A DNA stretch of 64,000 nucleotides from an uncultured Alphaproteobacteria bacterium. GTDB taxonomy: Bacteria > Pseudomonadota > Alphaproteobacteria > HIMB59 > GCA-002718135. The notes beneath the pieces were generated by a model. That model saw nothing but the letters and a program-made list of their open reading frames with translations, was not told where the DNA came from and searched no databases. The position numbers and the translations under genes were made by a program. Every line of letters starts with the position of its first letter. Position 1 is the first letter of the stretch. Positions 20,140 through 31,100 of the stretch are shown in pieces. The stretch is taken from the NCBI GenBank assembly GCA_902576125.1, contig CACGUF010000001.1:124001-188000 (forward strand). Reading direction: 5' to 3'.

Positions 20140-21565
20140 TTTAGTGCATATGTTGTTTGTTCCCGAAATTGCGCTTTCTATTCTATCAGTTACTTGTTTG
20201 ATGTATGGATTATTTACCAAAACTAATGCTTTTAATAAATCTATTAATTTTGCAACTTTTAGTTTGTTGATTATTACTGTTTTAGTTTTTTTTGACTTTT
20301 CAACTAATTTTGCTTTTTTTGATAATTTTTTTTCAAACACCCCCTTTACTAAATTTTTTAAAATTTTAACTACTTTAGGTGCTGCTTCATCACTTATTAT
20401 TTCCAAAAACTATTTTATTGATACAAAGATAAATAGATTTGAAATACCAACTCTTCTTTTGTTTTCAACCTTAGGTATGATGATAATGATTAGTTCAAAA
20501 AACTTAATGATTATGTATTTAGCAATAGAGCTTCAAAGCCTATCTCTTTATGTTGTTGCCTCAATTAAAAGAAATTCAATTGAATCTGCAGAGTCTGGTG
20601 TTAAATATTTTATTTTAGGAGCATTGTCTTCTGGAATTTTACTTTATGGATTTTCTTTAATTTATGGATTTACTGGGCATACATCTTTTGATGGCATTGC
20701 TCAGTCTTTAAGTCAAATAGATAGTCTGCCTATAGGATTAATTTTTGGATTAGTTTTTGTGTTAGTTGGTCTTGCATTTAAAGTATCAGCTGTACCATTT
20801 CACATGTGGACACCAGATGTTTATGAAGGAGCCCCAACATCAATTACAGCTTTTTTTGCAATTGTCCCAAAACTTGCCGCGATTGCACTAATATTTAGAT
20901 TTTGTCTGGAGCCTTTTAATAATTTTTATTTTGAATGGACGCAAGTTATATTCTTTTTATCTGTTGCATCTATGTTTTTAGGAGCTATTGCTGCAATAGC
21001 TCAAAAAAATCTTAAAAGACTACTTGCATATAGCTCTATAGGCCATGTTGGATATGTTCTAATTGCTTTGGTAGCATCAAGTGAACAAGGTTTAAAAAGT
21101 GCATCAATTTATATGTTTATTTATCTTATTATGAATATTGCTGTATTTTCTATTCTTTTATCATTAAAAAAATCAGACTCTTACGTAGAAACGATAAGCT
21201 CGTTAAGTGGGTTAAGTAAATCAAATCCTGTTATAAGTGCTTCTCTAGCGATAATAATGTTATCAATGGCTGGCATCCCACCTTTTATAGGTTTTTTTGG
21301 AAAGTTTTATGTATTTATAGCAGCCATTGAAAGTCAGCTATATTCTTTAGCTGTATTAGGAGTTTTAGCTAGTGTAATTTCAGCTTTCTATTATTTAAGA
21401 ATAATCAAAGGTATGTATTTTGATGATTTAATTGATAGTTCATCTTTTGAGTTTTCAATAAGCACACAATCTAAGGTAATATTAGTAATATTAATGATAG
21501 TAATTTCATTTTTTATACTTTACCCATCATTACTCACTGATATTGTAGCAAATATCTATCTTTAA
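20117..21565 (+). CDS. nuoN: NADH-quinone oxidoreductase subunit N
   Basis: NuoN is the ND2-type antiporter-like subunit and completes the membrane arm. Motifs are YLAIELQSLSLYVVAS, PFHMWTPDVYEGAPTS and the lysine segment IAQKNLKRLLAYSSIGHVG. The length is 482 residues from the ATG at 20117. In-frame ATGs at 20123 and 20129 are equally possible, since none has a clear ribosome binding site within nuoM. It is the last structural gene of the operon, and birA follows after 9 bases. Confidence 0.96.
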   Translation: MSMQMQNNLVHMLFVPEIALSILSVTCLMYGLFTKTNAFNKSINFATFSLLIITVLVFFDFSTNFAFFDNFFSNTPFTKFFKILTTLGAASSLIISKNYFIDTKINRFEIPTLLLFSTLGMMIMISSKNLMIMYLAIELQSLSLYVVASIKRNSIESAESGVKYFILGALSSGILLYGFSLIYGFTGHTSFDGIAQSLSQIDSLPIGLIFGLVFVLVGLAFKVSAVPFHMWTPDVYEGAPTSITAFFAIVPKLAAIALIFRFCLEPFNNFYFEWTQVIFFLSVASMFLGAIAAIAQKNLKRLLAYSSIGHVGYVLIALVASSEQGLKSASIYMFIYLIMNIAVFSILLSLKKSDSYVETISSLSGLSKSNPVISASLAIIMLSMAGIPPFIGFFGKFYVFIAAIESQLYSLAVLGVLASVISAFYYLRIIKGMYFDDLIDSSSFEFSISTQSKVILVILMIVISFFILYPSLLTDIVANIYL

Positions 21566-21574
21566 TTAAAATTA

Positions 21575-22327
21575 GTGTCATTAACTATTAAAATAAAAAA
21601 ATTTTTAAAAACTCAAGAAATCACTTTGATTCATTCTGAAAGTGTTGGTTCTACTATGAAAGAAATCAGAAAATATATTGGTAAAAAAAATATATGCATG
21701 ATTGCTGATGAACAAACCCAAGGTATTGGTAGGAGGGGAAGTAAATGGTTAAGTCCAAAAGGAAATATTTATTTGTCTTTTCTATTGAATTACAATTTAT
21801 CACCCTCAGAACATTTTTTGTTTACTGCTATTACTGCTAATTCAATTATTAGATGCTTAGATTATTACATTAATGAAAATATAAATATAAAATGGCCAAA
21901 TGATATTACAATCAATGGCAGTAAAATTGCAGGAATTATGACTGACCTTATTGATCAAAATAATAAGAAATATATAATTATAGGTGTTGGAATAAATATT
22001 TCAAATCCACCAAAAATTAATAATTATCAAACATGTTGTTTAAATGATTTTAATGCAAAGAAAAAAACTGATGATATTCTTTTAAGTGTATTAGAAACTT
22101 TTTTTTCTGAATATGATCTTATTTTTAAAAAAAAATATAACAAAATCATAGAAAAATTTAAAAATAAAATGGAAAATATTGGAGAAATTATAAATATTCA
22201 ACTTCCTAGTGGCGAAAAACAGAATGTAATTTTAAAAAATTTAAATTTTGATGGATCGCTTTTAATAGAAAGAGATAATAACGTAGAAAATATTTATTCA
22301 GCAAGGATACTTAATGATATTAATTGA
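21575..22327 (+). CDS. birA: Biotin--[acetyl-CoA-carboxylase] ligase, catalytic-only type
   Basis: The enzyme activates biotin with ATP and attaches it to a lysine of the biotin carboxyl carrier protein. The GTG start gives 250 residues with the biotin/AMP loop GIGRRGSKWLSPKGN, the NIKWPNDITINGSKIAGI motif and the IGVGINISNP motif. There is no N-terminal winged-helix domain as in E. coli BirA, so it should not act as a biotin repressor. The location after nuoN is typical of alphaproteobacteria. The end overlaps coaX by 14 bases. Confidence 0.94.
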   Translation: MSLTIKIKKFLKTQEITLIHSESVGSTMKEIRKYIGKKNICMIADEQTQGIGRRGSKWLSPKGNIYLSFLLNYNLSPSEHFLFTAITANSIIRCLDYYINENINIKWPNDITINGSKIAGIMTDLIDQNNKKYIIIGVGINISNPPKINNYQTCCLNDFNAKKKTDDILLSVLETFFSEYDLIFKKKYNKIIEKFKNKMENIGEIINIQLPSGEKQNVILKNLNFDGSLLIERDNNVENIYSARILNDIN

Positions 22328-23081
22328 TGTAGGAAATACAAATATAGTATTTGCTGTAAGCATAAATAATTTAATTAAAAAAATTAAAAGGATATGCACA
22401 AATCAAAATAAAAAAAAATTAGAAAATTCAATCAATGCAATTATTAATGAATATTCAACTATATCAAAACTAGATAATAAAAAAATTGCAATTATCTCTT
22501 CTGTTGTGCCAAGTTTAAATCTTGTATTAACAAATATATTAAAAAAAAATTCAATTAATACCTTTATTGTGAGGTCTAAAAATATTAATCAATTTTTAAA
22601 AATTAATTATAATTTAGAGGAAGTTGGTGCTGATAGACTTGCGAATTCAATAGCTATTATCAACAATAACATTTCAAATAGTATTGTTGTCGATTTTGGA
22701 ACTGCTACAACTTTTGAAGTGATAAAAAGTAAAATTTTTTTAGGAGGCATCATATTTCCTGGTATTAATTTGTCAAAAAACACTCTTATAAAAAAAACAT
22801 CTTTATTGAAAAATACTGAAATTACCAAAACCAATAAAGTTGTTGCCAAAAATACTAAGAGATCGATTCAATCTGGTTTTTATTGGGGTTATTTAATGGC
22901 AATAAATGGATTAATTAAAAAAATTTCTGAAGAAAATAAATTTAAACCAAAAATCATACTTACTGGGGGGCTGGCAAATATATTTAAAAATGATATTAAG
23001 CCCAAACCTATTATAAAGCCAAATTTAACTTTAGAAGGTCTAAGAATTATTGGGTCAGTTTATTATGCTAATAAAAAGTAA
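22314..23081 (+). CDS. coaX: Type III pantothenate kinase
   Basis: CoaX phosphorylates pantothenate in the first step of coenzyme A synthesis. The 255 residues have the ASKHA-fold phosphate loop IDVGNTNIVFA, GADRLANSIA, and VVDFGTATTFEVI followed by GGIIFPGI. Type III enzymes are not inhibited by CoA in the families studied. It starts inside birA and its end overlaps the next gene, so the four genes from nuoN to rnj are probably one transcript. Confidence 0.94.
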   Translation: MILIDVGNTNIVFAVSINNLIKKIKRICTNQNKKKLENSINAIINEYSTISKLDNKKIAIISSVVPSLNLVLTNILKKNSINTFIVRSKNINQFLKINYNLEEVGADRLANSIAIINNNISNSIVVDFGTATTFEVIKSKIFLGGIIFPGINLSKNTLIKKTSLLKNTEITKTNKVVAKNTKRSIQSGFYWGYLMAINGLIKKISEENKFKPKIILTGGLANIFKNDIKPKPIIKPNLTLEGLRIIGSVYYANKK

Positions 23082-24738
23082 TAATTTAAAAATTTACCAA
23101 AAAGGTCTTTATTTTTTGCCCTTAGGTGGGATTGGGGAAATAGGAGCTAATTGTTATTTATATTGCTGTGATAGTAAATGGATAATGATTGATTTAGGTT
23201 TATCATTTGCTGATGAGCAATTTCCAGGTGTAGATCTTTTAGTTCCAAAAATTGATTTTATGGAAGAAATAAAAGATAGCCTAGAAGCTATCATTATTAG
23301 TCATGGACATGAAGATCATGCCGGAGCGGTTGCATATTTATCGGATATGATTGAATGTCCTGTATACGCTTCTAGCTTCCCAAAACTTTTAATTGAAAAT
23401 AGATTAAAAGAATTTGGAAAACTTAACTCTGTTAACTTACTAGAATTAGATCCAACTAAAAATCTACAGTTAGAGAATTTTAGTTTAAAATTTATTGATA
23501 CAACACATTCTATACCTCAAACTCAAGCAATAGTTATTGAAACAAAATATGGTAACTTATTACATACTGCTGATTGGAAAATAGATAATCAACCAACATT
23601 AGGAAAAGGTTTTAATAAAAAAAGTTTTATTGAATTGGGTAATGATGGAGTATTAGCTCTAATCGGTGACTCAACCAATGCAGATGTTCCTGGCTTTTCT
23701 TCTTCTGAGGAAGATGTAAAAGATGAATTAAAACAAGTTTTTTCAAGATATATAAATAGAATTGTTGTTACATGCTTTTCATCTAATATTGCTAGAATTA
23801 TTAACATCGTTGAAGCGGCAAAGAAAAATCATAGAAAAATTGCTTTGATTGGAAGAAGTATGAAAAAAAATATAGAAGCAGCAGTTAAATCAAATTTAAT
23901 TACTGATTCTGATATTTTTATTTCAGAAGAAGAAGCGGGATTAATTCCAAAAGAAAATCTTGTTATTATCTGCACTGGAAGTCAGGGTGAAAAAAGATCA
24001 GCATTATATAGAATAGCTTACAATTCACATCGCAATATACATCTTGAAAAAGATGATGTGGTTATTTTTAGTTCTAGAGATATCCCTGGTAATGAAAAAT
24101 CAATAAATGCGCTTAAAAATTTATTAATTAGGCAAAAAGTTGAAATAATTACTGCGGATGATGATTTGGTACATGTATCTGGACATGGTTATGCAGAAGA
24201 AATTAAGCAAATGTATAATTGGACTAAGCCTTTGATCTCTATTCCAGTGCATGGAGAGCCTATGCACTTAGATTCACATAAAAAAATATCTGAAGCTTCA
24301 CAGGTACCAATAACTAAAATTCTTCAAAATGGTAAATGTTTAAAATTAGCACCTGGTGATTGCTCTATTGTTGATAACATAGATACAGGTAAATTAATTG
24401 TTGAAGGTAAATACCTTTATGATTCAGAATCTAACTTTATTAAAGATAGAAGAAAATATTCTTATGAAGGAATAGCTATGGTATCTATAGCAATTAACGA
24501 TGACCTTACAATTGACAAAAATATTCAATTGAGTTTAATTGGATTGCCTTATTCGGAATTGGACTTAGTAAAAGATGACTTTAAAAATGAATTTATAGAA
24601 AACTATCTAAAATTAAACCAAGAGCAAAAATCTTCTGATCAAAATGTAATAGATTTAATACAAAAAAATTTAAAATTTGTCGTTAAAAATATATTGCAAA
24701 AAAAACCTGAAATAAAAATTCATTTAATTAGAAAATAA
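23065..24738 (+). CDS. rnj: Ribonuclease J (metallo-beta-lactamase/beta-CASP)
   Basis: RNase J has endonuclease and 5'-3' exonuclease activity in mRNA decay and rRNA maturation. Starting from the ATG at 23065 (the track uses a TTG at 23050), the protein is 557 residues. It shows FLPLGGIGEIGANCYLY, the zinc motif HGHEDH at 80-85, HTADWKID, the beta-CASP motifs with GDSTNAD, and a late SGHGYAEE and IPVHGEPMHL. A C-terminal domain follows. The gene overlaps coaX by 17 bases and DUF1467 by one base. Confidence 0.95.
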   Translation: MLIKSNNLKIYQKGLYFLPLGGIGEIGANCYLYCCDSKWIMIDLGLSFADEQFPGVDLLVPKIDFMEEIKDSLEAIIISHGHEDHAGAVAYLSDMIECPVYASSFPKLLIENRLKEFGKLNSVNLLELDPTKNLQLENFSLKFIDTTHSIPQTQAIVIETKYGNLLHTADWKIDNQPTLGKGFNKKSFIELGNDGVLALIGDSTNADVPGFSSSEEDVKDELKQVFSRYINRIVVTCFSSNIARIINIVEAAKKNHRKIALIGRSMKKNIEAAVKSNLITDSDIFISEEEAGLIPKENLVIICTGSQGEKRSALYRIAYNSHRNIHLEKDDVVIFSSRDIPGNEKSINALKNLLIRQKVEIITADDDLVHVSGHGYAEEIKQMYNWTKPLISIPVHGEPMHLDSHKKISEASQVPITKILQNGKCLKLAPGDCSIVDNIDTGKLIVEGKYLYDSESNFIKDRRKYSYEGIAMVSIAINDDLTIDKNIQLSLIGLPYSELDLVKDDFKNEFIENYLKLNQEQKSSDQNVIDLIQKNLKFVVKNILQKKPEIKIHLIRK

Positions 24739-24968
24739 TGCAAATATTTTCTTACTTTTTATTTTTTGTAGTTATTTGGTGGGTTTTATTTTTTATTTTT
24801 CTTCCATTTAAAAATGAAACTCCTAAAGAATGGCAGGTTGGTAATGCAAATAGCGCCCCGATAAAAAGCTATCTTTTAATAAAAGTAATAATTACTTCAG
24901 TTTTATCTTTTATTATTTTGATTACTTTAATATACTTTGGTTTAGATTTAGCATTTATATTTAAATAA
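24738..24968 (+). CDS. DUF1467 family small membrane protein
   Basis: This 76-residue protein has two hydrophobic segments (about 1-24 and 47-72) separated by a short polar loop, and the N-terminal signature VIWWVLFFIFLPF followed by acidic/polar residues. Small DUF1467 proteins of this kind are found beside proS in many alphaproteobacteria, and the function is not established. It overlaps rnj and proS by one base each (TAATG), so it is likely translated with proS. Confidence 0.85.
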   Translation: MQIFSYFLFFVVIWWVLFFIFLPFKNETPKEWQVGNANSAPIKSYLLIKVIITSVLSFIILITLIYFGLDLAFIFK

Positions 24969-26263
24969 TGAAATATTCAGAATTTTTTATACCAACTGTA
25001 AAGGACGTACCAAGTGATGCTGAGATCATTTCTCATAAATTAATGATTAAAGCTGGGATGATTAAACAATCAAGTGCTGGTATTTATTCTTGGCTACCAC
25101 TTGGATTGAAAGTTCTAAAAAATATTGAACAAATAGTAAGAGAAGAGCAAGATAATGTAGGTGCGAATGAAATGTTAATGCCTACAATTCAATCAGCAGA
25201 TTTATGGATTAAATCTGGCAGATATGATGATTATGGAAAAGAGATGCTAAGAATAACTGATAGAAGTGGAAGAGAAATGCTGTATGGCCCAACCAATGAA
25301 GAATTAATAACTGATATATTTCAAACATATATAACATCTTATAAAGAGCTTCCCAAAAATTTATATCATATTCAATGGAAATTTAGAGACGAAGTAAGGC
25401 CAAGGTTTGGCGTTATGCGAGGAAGAGAATTTTTAATGAAAGATAATTATTCTTTTGATCTTAATGAAGAAAAAGCAAAGATTTCATATAATAATATGTT
25501 TAAGGCATATATTAAAACATTTTTAAGAATGGGGTTAACACCAATATCTCTTAGGGCAGAAACTGGTCCCATTGGTGGAAATCTTAGTCATGAATTTCAA
25601 ATATTAGCTAATACTGGTGAAAGCAAATTATATTATGACAAGGAATTAGAAAGTTTAGATCCTGAGAGCCTAGACCCTGATAAACTACAGTCGTATTATG
25701 CGGCTGTTGATGATCAACATGATGAAAATAAATGTCCAATAAAAAAAGAAGATTTAAAAATATCAAGAGGTATTGAGGTTGGTCATATATTTTATTTTGG
25801 AACTAAATATTCTGAGAAATTAAATGCTTATGTACAAGATCAAAATGGAAAAAAAATAGCTGTGCATATGGGCTCATATGGAATAGGGGTTTCAAGGTTA
25901 GCGGGAGCATTAATTGAAGCTAATCATGATGAAAAAGGCATAAAATGGCCAAGATCTGTGGCTCCATTCAAATTAAGTATAGTCAATTTAATGCCAGATG
26001 ATCAAAATTGTACCACAAAAGCATTAGACTATTACTCTAATTTTATGAATCAAAAAATTGATACATTGTATGACGATAGAGATTGTAGTGTCGGTAAGAA
26101 ATTAAAAGATAATGATCTAATAGGCACACCAATACAAATTATAATTGGAAAACGTGATTTATCTGCAGGTATTATTGAAATCAGAGATAGACAATTAGAT
26201 TTAAGTCAAAAAATAAAAATTGATGACGTTGAGAAATTTGTTTTACAAAAACTTAACTCTTGA
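24968..26263 (+). CDS. proS: Prolyl-tRNA synthetase, short alphaproteobacterial/mitochondrial type
   Basis: ProRS is a class II synthetase that charges tRNA-Pro. The 431 residues carry motif 1/2 regions GIYSWLPLGLKVL, YGPTNEELITD and FRDEVRPRFGVMRGREF, motif 3 in MGSYGIGVSRLAGAL, and a C-terminal anticodon domain. The YbaK-type editing insertion (about 180 residues) of the long bacterial form is missing, as in other alphaproteobacterial and mitochondrial ProRS. The N-terminus is not truncated. The stop overlaps the lolC start. Confidence 0.97.
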   Translation: MKYSEFFIPTVKDVPSDAEIISHKLMIKAGMIKQSSAGIYSWLPLGLKVLKNIEQIVREEQDNVGANEMLMPTIQSADLWIKSGRYDDYGKEMLRITDRSGREMLYGPTNEELITDIFQTYITSYKELPKNLYHIQWKFRDEVRPRFGVMRGREFLMKDNYSFDLNEEKAKISYNNMFKAYIKTFLRMGLTPISLRAETGPIGGNLSHEFQILANTGESKLYYDKELESLDPESLDPDKLQSYYAAVDDQHDENKCPIKKEDLKISRGIEVGHIFYFGTKYSEKLNAYVQDQNGKKIAVHMGSYGIGVSRLAGALIEANHDEKGIKWPRSVAPFKLSIVNLMPDDQNCTTKALDYYSNFMNQKIDTLYDDRDCSVGKKLKDNDLIGTPIQIIIGKRDLSAGIIEIRDRQLDLSQKIKIDDVEKFVLQKLNS

Positions 26264-27513
26264 TGTTATCTAAATCTGAGTTTTTAATAACAAAACGTTT
26301 TTTATTCTCAAAAAAAACTGAGGGTTATGTCTCAATTTTTTCTTGGTTTTCAATTATTGGAATAACACTAGGAGTTTCTGCAGTAATTATAGTGATGTCA
26401 GTTATGAATGGGTTTCGCTCTAATTTAACAGAAAGATTGATTGGTGTTAATTCACATCTTAATCTCTACTCGTTTAATGAGAAAATTAAGCATGATCAAA
26501 TCGAAACTATTAAACAAAAACTAGATCCAAAAAGTTATAAAAACATATTTTCTTCAATTGAAACTCAAGGATTGGTTATTAGTAATAATATTTCTAAAGG
26601 AGTAATAATGAGAGCTTATAAGGATATTAGCCCTGAACATTATTTATATGAGAAATTAATTACTAACAAAATATCTTTAATTGATTTTGATAGAATTATA
26701 ATTGGTGACGCTTTAGCGCAAGAATTAAATTTAAAATTAGGAGATCAAATAAAAATTGCTGTACCCAAAACTGATACTTCATTATTGGGTAATATTCCAA
26801 GATTTAAAACCTTGAAAATAGATGGAATATTTGATTTTGGTATGTATGAATATGACTCTAATCTCGTTTTTATCTCTTTGGAACTCTCTAGAAAATTACT
26901 TTTAATTAATGATGATATATTTAATAGAATTGAATTCTACTTAAATGATCCTTTAGAAGTTAATAAATTTAATGAAATTATTGAAATAAATATTAAACAA
27001 AATAATTTAAATTTTTATTCTTTGTCTTGGATGGATCGAAACTCATCATTAATGAATGCTTTAAAAGTTGAAAAAAATGTTATGTTTTTAATTTTAACTC
27101 TAATTATTGTTGTAGCTTCTATGAATATAATTTCGGGTTTGATTATTTTTGTTAAAGAAAAAAATAAAGATATCGCTATTTTGAAAACTTTAGGGTTTAC
27201 TAATTTGGGTATATTAAAAATATTCTTTTTCATTGGTCTTACAATCGGTTTGGTGGGAACGATTTCAGGTACTTTAATGGGTATAATAATCACAGAAAAC
27301 CTCAATTTAATTCAAATTATTTTGGAAAGTTTACTAGATACTGAACTTTTTGCTGAAGAGATTTATTTTTTATCAACACTTCCTTCAGATATAAAATATC
27401 AAGAAGTATTATTTGTATTTTTTATTTCTATAATAATAACTATATTATCGACTATATTTCCAGCAATAAGAGCTTCGAATGTTGATCCAATTAATACTTT
27501 AAAAAATGAATAA
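26263..27513 (+). CDS. lolC: Lipoprotein-releasing ABC transporter permease (LolC/LolE family)
   Basis: This inner-membrane protein extracts outer-membrane lipoproteins for transfer to LolA. It has one N-terminal helix (about 30-50), a large periplasmic MacB-like domain, and three C-terminal helices from about 260 on. The track starts at a TTG. I use the next codon, the ATG at 26263, which overlaps the proS TGA. A single LolC/E-type gene beside lolD suggests a homodimeric permease, as in many alphaproteobacteria. 416 residues is the usual length. Confidence 0.93.
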   Translation: MLSKSEFLITKRFLFSKKTEGYVSIFSWFSIIGITLGVSAVIIVMSVMNGFRSNLTERLIGVNSHLNLYSFNEKIKHDQIETIKQKLDPKSYKNIFSSIETQGLVISNNISKGVIMRAYKDISPEHYLYEKLITNKISLIDFDRIIIGDALAQELNLKLGDQIKIAVPKTDTSLLGNIPRFKTLKIDGIFDFGMYEYDSNLVFISLELSRKLLLINDDIFNRIEFYLNDPLEVNKFNEIIEINIKQNNLNFYSLSWMDRNSSLMNALKVEKNVMFLILTLIIVVASMNIISGLIIFVKEKNKDIAILKTLGFTNLGILKIFFFIGLTIGLVGTISGTLMGIIITENLNLIQIILESLLDTELFAEEIYFLSTLPSDIKYQEVLFVFFISIIITILSTIFPAIRASNVDPINTLKNE

Positions 27514-28186
27514 TTTAATAAAATTAAATAATTTAAAAAAAACTTTTAAACTATCAAATAAAGATGAATTGTTATTATTAGAAAATTTGAATTTAAATAT
27601 TTATCAAAATACTATTACTTCCATAATTGGGCCCTCTGGATGTGGCAAGTCAACATTGCTTAATATTTTAGGTCTTTTAGACTCAAATTTTAATGGTAAA
27701 TATTTTTTTGAAGGTAAGTCTATAAATGAAATGAGTGGTAATAGCTTGAGCAATATTAGAAATAAAAAAATTGGCTTTGTTCATCAATTTTTTCATTTGA
27801 TACCTGAATTAAGTGTTATAGAAAATATAATATTGCCTGCTTTACTCCAAAATAATAAAGTTTCAAATGCTAATAAAGATGCTTATAAATTACTAGATGT
27901 ATTTGAAATAACTAATAAAAAAAATATGAAACCTAATAAATTATCCGGTGGTGAACAACAGCGTGTAGCTATTGCGAGATCACTTATAAATAAGCCAAAT
28001 TTGATATTAGCTGATGAAATGACTGGTAATCTAGATGAAAAAACATCTGATGAGATAATTAATTTTTTTTTAAAATTTGTTGAGAGCAATAATATAACTC
28101 TAATATATGTTACTCATAATCAAAAATATGCAGATATGGCAAAATTTAGATATGAGTTAAAAAAGAAAAATTTAGTTTCAAAATGA
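27506..28186 (+). CDS. lolD: Lipoprotein-releasing ABC transporter ATP-binding protein LolD
   Basis: LolD powers lipoprotein release by ATP hydrolysis. The 226 residues contain Walker A GPSGCGKST, the Q-loop HQFFHLIPELSV, signature LSGGEQQRVAIARSL, Walker B LILADEMTGNLD and the H-loop VTHN. The family usually has DEPTGNLD; here proline is replaced by methionine. The start overlaps lolC by 8 bases and the end overlaps dnaE by ATGA. Confidence 0.95.
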   Translation: MNNLIKLNNLKKTFKLSNKDELLLLENLNLNIYQNTITSIIGPSGCGKSTLLNILGLLDSNFNGKYFFEGKSINEMSGNSLSNIRNKKIGFVHQFFHLIPELSVIENIILPALLQNNKVSNANKDAYKLLDVFEITNKKNMKPNKLSGGEQQRVAIARSLINKPNLILADEMTGNLDEKTSDEIINFFLKFVESNNITLIYVTHNQKYADMAKFRYELKKKNLVSK

Positions 28187-31100
28187 ATAAACCTTTTATT
28201 CACTTACGATGCTTGTCATCATATTCTTTATCTGAAAGCACTCTTAAAATAAAAAAATTAGTAAATTTAGCTAAAAAAAATAATATGCCCGCCTTAGCTA
28301 TAACAGATAACAACAATATGTTTGGAGTGTTTGAATTCGCCCAAGAATGCATAAATAATGCTATTCAACCAATTATTGGAACATCAATTAATTTGCTAGA
28401 TGTACAAAATAAAAACAAAATTTCTCAATTATCTTTTTTGTGTAAAAATGAGATAGGATATAAAAATTTAATTTATTTAAGCTCATTATCTTATTTAGGT
28501 AAGAATAATGCTGTAGGTATTAATGTTTCTGATCTTGAAGGACATACAGAGGGATTATTTTGTTTTATAGGTGGAGAATTTAATCCATTATTAATATTGC
28601 ATAATCAAAATAAACAAACTGAAGATTTTATTGAAAATTTAAAAAAATTATTTTCAAAAAATTTATTATTTGAATTGCAGAGAATAAATGATGTGGAAAT
28701 AGATTCTTATGAAGATGAGTTTATCAAAGTATCAAATAAATATAATATTCCATTAATTGGAACAAACAATATTAAGTTTGGAGAAGAAGATGATTTTCCA
28801 GCGCATGATGCATTGTTATGTGTTGCACAAAAAACAACTATAAATAGTGGAAATAGAAAAACTTCAAATAATCAAATTGCATTTAAGAATCATGAGCAGA
28901 TGTTAGAAATATTTTCTGATATTCCAGAAATAATTGATAATAATTTAAATGTTGCAAGATCTTGTAGTTACTATCCAAGAGAAGTTTTGCCAAAATTACC
29001 TAAGTTTAAAAATAATCTTAATTTATCAGAAAATGATTTATTAGTTAAAATAGCTACAAATGGATTAGATAAAAAAATTAAAGAAAACAAAATTCTAGAG
29101 AAACAAAATTATTTGGACAGATTAAATTACGAAATTGAAATTATAAATAAAATGGGATTTGCTGGCTATTTTTTAATAGTATCTGACTTTGTAAATTGGG
29201 CAAAAGCAAACGCTATACCTGTTGGACCAGGAAGAGGGTCAGGAGCAGGAAGTGTTGCCGCATGGTCTCTAGGTATTACAGATTTAGATCCCATAAAGTA
29301 TAGCTTATTATTTGAGAGGTTTTTAAATCCAGAGCGTGTTTCTATGCCAGATTTTGATATTGATTTCTGCCAAATTAGAAGAGATGAAGTAATTGAATAT
29401 GTAAATAAAAAATATGGTAGTGAATCTGTAGCACATATAATTACTTTTGGAACACTTGCATCAAGAGCTGCGGTAAGGGATATAGGACGAGTTTTAGAGG
29501 TTCCATATGGGGAGGTAGATACTTTTGCAAAACTAATACCTTTCAATCCTTCTAATCCCTTAACATTAGCAGAGTCAATAAAGTCAGAAAAATCATTAAG
29601 AGATATAATTAACACAGATGAAACATTATCAAACGTTGTTGACATAAGCCTAAAGTTAGAGGGTGTGCATAGACATGCTTCCACACATGCAGCAGGAGTG
29701 GTGATTGGGGATACAAATTTAAGTAATGTTGTTCCTTTATATAAAGATCCAAATACTGAGACCAACGCAACTCAATTTTCTATGAAGTATGTTGAAAAAG
29801 CTGGCTTGGTAAAATTTGATTTTTTAGGATTAACCACTCTATCTATTATAAATGAATGTGTTAATTTAATTAAAAATGAAATTCATAACTTTTCTCTAAA
29901 AAATATCCCTTTAGATGACCCCAAAACATTTCAACAGCTAAGTAGAGGAAACGCTGTAGGAGTTTTTCAATTAGAAAGCAATGGAATGAGTAGTGTTTTA
30001 AAACAATTGCAGCCTGATAAATTTGAAGAAATAATTGCAGTAGTTGCACTATTTCGTCCTGGTCCTATGGATAATATTCCTTCATTTTGTAATCGTAAAC
30101 ATGGAAGAGAAGAAATTAATTACATTCACCCAATGCTTAAAGATGTTCTAAAGGAAACCTATGGTATTATAGTTTATCAAGAACAGGTAATGGAAATAGC
30201 ACAAATGCTTTCAAATTACTCACTTGGTGAAGCTGATTTGTTAAGAAGAGCTATGGGAAAAAAAATACAAAAAGAAATGGATGATCAAAAAAACAGATTC
30301 ATTGAAGGGGCCCTGAAAAATAACATTAGTGAAAAAGAGGCCTCTAAAATATTTGATCTTGTTGATAAATTTGCAGGATATGGCTTTAATAAAAGTCATG
30401 CCGCAGGATATGCTTTAATCTCTTATCAAACAGCATATTTAAAGGCAAATTTCCCTCATGAATTTATGACTGCAACACTAAATTTTTCTATTGATAGAAC
30501 TGATAAAATAATTTCATTAAAACAAGAGTTAGAAAAACTTGAGATACCATTTCTAAAACCTGATATAAATTTTTCAAAAGAAAAATTTACAATTGAAAAA
30601 AATAAATCAGATAAATCTATAAGATTTGGTTTAAGTGCTATAAAAGGAGTTGGTGCAAAATCAATCAAATCAGTTGTTTCAATAAGAGAAAAGGGTAGTA
30701 AATTTAAATCTATTATCGAATTTTTAAAAAAGGTTGAGGGAGAAGTTATAAATAAACGTCAATTAGAAAAATTAATTCAGTCAGGGTCTTTTGATTCTAT
30801 TGATAGCAATAGATCCAAGCTTTTTTTTAACGTTCCTCAATTTGTAAATTTATTTGGATCTAGTAATCATAAGCTTAATCAGAATTTACTATTTGAGGAA
30901 GAGGAAATTTCATTTGAAGATAAAAATCTTTTTAATCAAACAATTCCAGAATGGAATTCAAGTGAAACTTTAAAGAATGAACTTGAGGTTGTTGGTTTTT
31001 ATTTTAGTGATCATCCACTTAAACACTATCCACAAAAGTTTTTTGAAATACAAAATATTACCTTATTTAATGACATTAATGTTAATGAAAATAATAAAAA

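Noticed and set aside
29166-29765. 199-residue minus-strand ORF opposite dnaE
   Set aside because: It lies fully inside the conserved polymerase catalytic core, has no recognisable motif, and its composition (Ser/Leu/Pro-rich) is that of an antisense shadow.
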